Positions 51,924 to 53,690 of a stretch of DNA of 53,690 bases are shown here, piece after piece. The notes under the pieces were generated by a model that searched no databases, had not been told where the DNA came from, and saw only the letters and a program-made list of their open reading frames with translations. This DNA comes from Methanoregulaceae archaeon (GTDB lineage: Archaea; Halobacteriota; Methanomicrobia; Methanomicrobiales; Methanospirillaceae): NCBI GenBank assembly GCA_021371995.1, contig JAJFVA010000032.1, positions 1-53,690 of the forward strand. Direction: 5' to 3'. Numbering within the stretch: position 1 is the first letter of the stretch; each line of letters begins with the position of its first letter. The position numbers and the translations under genes were made by a program.

Positions 51924-52976
51924 TTATTCCTGTGGATGGATGACTGCTTTTAAACTGCCATCCCGCGGGTGAGCGGTCAGGAGAAACCCTTCACCCGTTT
52001 CTTGTAAGGGAAATACATGGGTTATCATATCGGTCACATTGATTCGGTTATACTGGATCCATTTCAGGGCCGTTGTCAGATTATGGAGATCGGCAGCATA
52101 GGAATGGGTAATGGTAACCTCTTTCTGCCACAGGTTCCAGAGATTGATCCCGGATTCGATTTCAGGATTGGTGGGGGCAAAAAATAAGATCGTTCCCCCC
52201 GGTCCGACTGCTTCAAGTGACTGTTTCACGCAAACGGGGACCGGGGCGGTCATGATAACGGTGTCTGCGCCCACCCCGCCGTTGAATTCTTTAAACCGTT
52301 CAGGGACATCCTGTGCAGCGGGAATAGTTGCATCAGCGCCGAATCTCCGGGCGACCTTCAGCCGATCGGGATTGATATCGGAAACAGCAATAAGTCCTGC
52401 ACCATTCAGCCGGGCCACCTGGGTATGCAGCAATCCGGTGATACCGGCACCAATGATCAGGACCGATCGACCATCCGAGGTCGGAGCCCAGTGCTGCCCA
52501 CGCACAACACATCCGAGGGGTTCAACAAAGGTTCCTGTATCGAAAGAAACCGATCCGGGAAGGCGTACCATACCCCGATCCACGTTGATTGCGGGCAGAA
52601 CAACATATTCTGCAAACGCCCCGAACGCATGTTTGAATTTTGTTCTTTGCAGGGTCTCACATGCGGTTGTATGCCCGCGGATACATGCATTACACGTGTT
52701 ACAGGCGACATGATGGGTGACGACGACCCGGTCTCCCACGTTCCATTTCGAATCGACGCCGGAACCGGCTTCTGCAATGACTCCGGTGCATTCATGTCCG
52801 AAAGCTCCAATGCCACCAGGTCTTCCAGCACGCTTCATCCGATACCATTCCATGACATCCGACCCGCACACTCCGCATGCCATGACCCTGACTTTGATCT
52901 CTCCCGGTCCGACTGAGAGATCGTCAACCTCTTCGGTGCGAATGTCACTGTTCGAATAATAGACTGCGGCTTTCAT
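51924..52976 (-). CDS. Zinc-dependent medium-chain dehydrogenase
   Basis: 350 residues. The catalytic zinc site is CGVCGSD with C37, and GHE (H61, E62). The structural zinc site has cysteines at 92, 95, 98 and 106 (CNTCNACIRGHTTAC). NAD(P) binding is at LIIGAGITGLLHTQVA (about 172-187). This places it with the threonine/sorbitol/sugar-alcohol branch of the MDR family, where an alcohol is oxidised to a ketone. It lies 33 bases after the LsrF-like gene in the same direction, so the two probably work in one pathway for a small sugar or phosphosugar. The physiological substrate is not known. Confidence 0.87.
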   Translation of the reverse strand: MKAAVYYSNSDIRTEEVDDLSVGPGEIKVRVMACGVCGSDVMEWYRMKRAGRPGGIGAFGHECTGVIAEAGSGVDSKWNVGDRVVVTHHVACNTCNACIRGHTTACETLQRTKFKHAFGAFAEYVVLPAINVDRGMVRLPGSVSFDTGTFVEPLGCVVRGQHWAPTSDGRSVLIIGAGITGLLHTQVARLNGAGLIAVSDINPDRLKVARRFGADATIPAAQDVPERFKEFNGGVGADTVIMTAPVPVCVKQSLEAVGPGGTILFFAPTNPEIESGINLWNLWQKEVTITHSYAADLHNLTTALKWIQYNRINVTDMITHVFPLQETGEGFLLTAHPRDGSLKAVIHPQE

Positions 52977-53009
52977 GGTATTCCCTGTGAAAAGTACATT
53001 TTGGAAAAT

Positions 53010-53690
53010 TTAGTCGAGCCTGGATGCACCGGGCAGACATGCCTGGTAAATACCCATGGCTTCCTTTACGGTATGATTTCCATGGACAATTGCACCAATT
53101 GCTTTGATCATGCCGATAGGGTTGTCATCCTGGAAAATATTCCGTCCGAAGTCAACTCCCGCTGCACCCGCCTGGACAGAGTTGTAGGCCATCTGGAGAG
53201 CGTCAGGAGGACTTGAATACTTCCCTCCTGCAACGACGACTGCTGTGGGAGCAACCGCGTCAACCAGTCTGGAAAATTCCTCACAATAATAGGTCTTGAT
53301 AATCCGGGCCCCGGCATCCTGGCAGATACGGGATGCAAGCGCCAGATAGCGCAAATCCCTGGCCATGTTTTTACCGACAGCAGTGACTGCCAGAACAGGA
53401 ATTCCGTATTCTTCGGCCTGGTTGATCATATCGGTGAGGTTCAGAATGGTTTGTTGCTGGTTGGCAGAGCCGATATACACACTGACAGCGACACCGGCGG
53501 CATCCATCCGGATGGCTTCTTTTATCGTTACCGTGAGCTTTTCATCGCTTAACTCTTCATTTAAAACGCTGTTTCCCCCTGTAACGCGTAACATGATGGG
53601 TTTACATCCGAGATCTTCGGTCGCAATATTGCTCCGCACTGCCCCGCGTGTCGTCATCAGGCAGTCGCAATAGGGAAGGAGTGTTTTTAT
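53010..53690 (-). CDS. LsrF-like class I aldolase-fold thiolase, 5' end outside window
   Basis: The last 226 codons are visible; the start lies beyond the window. The order LLPYCDCLMTTRG, RVTGGNSVLNEELSD, VAVSVYIGSANQQ, VTAVGKNMARDLRYLALASRI, GARIIKTYY (catalytic Lys in IIKTYY), VVVAGGKYSSPPDALQM and GAAGVDFGRNIFQDDNPIGMIKAI matches E. coli LsrF much better than the archaeal FBP aldolase. LsrF transfers an acetyl group from 3-hydroxy-5-phosphonooxypentane-2,4-dione to CoA in autoinducer-2 breakdown. No other lsr gene is in view, so another phosphosugar role is possible. Confidence 0.82.
   Translation of the reverse strand: MKTLLPYCDCLMTTRGAVRSNIATEDLGCKPIMLRVTGGNSVLNEELSDEKLTVTIKEAIRMDAAGVAVSVYIGSANQQQTILNLTDMINQAEEYGIPVLAVTAVGKNMARDLRYLALASRICQDAGARIIKTYYCEEFSRLVDAVAPTAVVVAGGKYSSPPDALQMAYNSVQAGAAGVDFGRNIFQDDNPIGMIKAIGAIVHGNHTVKEAMGIYQACLPGASRLD

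Noticed and set aside
1-53690. tRNA, rRNA, CRISPR arrays, insertion sequences
   Set aside because: No cloverleaf-like or conserved rRNA segments, no spaced repeats, no transposase or integrase motifs were seen by eye.

Overview
The window reads as a 53.7-kb chromosomal stretch from a methanogenic archaeon, most likely of the order Methanomicrobiales (Methanoregula-like). This is inferred from gene content, not from a marker phylogeny. Supporting genes are an archaeal histone, a beta-ribofuranosyl-(amino/hydroxy)benzene phosphate synthase of methanopterin synthesis, an FmdE-family protein, a Ni-CO dehydrogenase with its CooC maturation ATPase, a TrmB-type regulator, COG1361-type surface proteins, and AT-rich TATA promoters that sometimes give leaderless starts. 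No tRNA, rRNA, CRISPR array, transposase or integrase was found.

Layout. 0-7.5 kb: small membrane and cysteine-rich proteins, a beta-helix/bactofilin-like membrane protein, an RNB exoribonuclease with a foldable leader, and a dCMP deaminase. 7.5-12 kb: a TrmO-like tRNA methyltransferase, a SAM methyltransferase, and an FmdE/metal-ABC-transporter operon. 12-19.5 kb: a HerA/FtsK-like ATPase, a fused chorismate-lyase-like/beta-RFAP synthase, a KamA-family radical SAM enzyme, and a DUF389 membrane protein. 19.8-25.6 kb: a redox neighbourhood with a fasciclin lipoprotein, a peroxiredoxin broken by two frameshifts, a DUF523/DUF1722 protein, a PPOX-fold flavoprotein, a tandem rubredoxin broken by two frameshifts and a Cys loss, a rubredoxin-flavoprotein fusion, a CGGC protein and a zinc ribbon. 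26-29.6 kb: a UPF0316 protein, then cooS-cooC. 29.6-40.8 kb: a lipoprotein, a UbiB-like kinase, a PflA-like radical SAM protein, the histone, tandem TPR proteins, an MBL hydrolase, an Imm-5-like protein, a ferredoxin with a broken gene behind it, an SdpI-like protein and a flavodoxin. 40.9-43.2 kb: a partner-switching set (STAS protein, LytS-type sensor/SpoIIE phosphatase, RsbW-like kinase). 43.4-53.7 kb: a CoA transferase, a secreted protein flanked by a 28-bp repeat, a TrmB/COG1361/RND locus, a GYD protein, and a zinc dehydrogenase with an LsrF-like aldolase/thiolase that runs off the window.

How the genes fit together. The clear units are (i) fmdE-like plus metal ABC transporter, (ii) cooS-cooC, (iii) STAS / PP2C phosphatase / HATPase, (iv) TrmB with divergent COG1361-RND export genes, and (v) lsrF-like plus dehydrogenase. 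The three interrupted genes are unlikely to be general sequencing noise, because many long genes (up to 815 codons) are intact. Two of them encode oxidative-stress proteins in the same 3-kb neighbourhood, which suggests local gene decay. I did not find one system that is clearly new. The most unusual items are the archaeal partner-switching module, the fused pterin-arm enzyme, the FmdE-transporter operon with an operator-like palindrome, the LsrF-like pair, and the decaying peroxiredoxin/rubredoxin genes.
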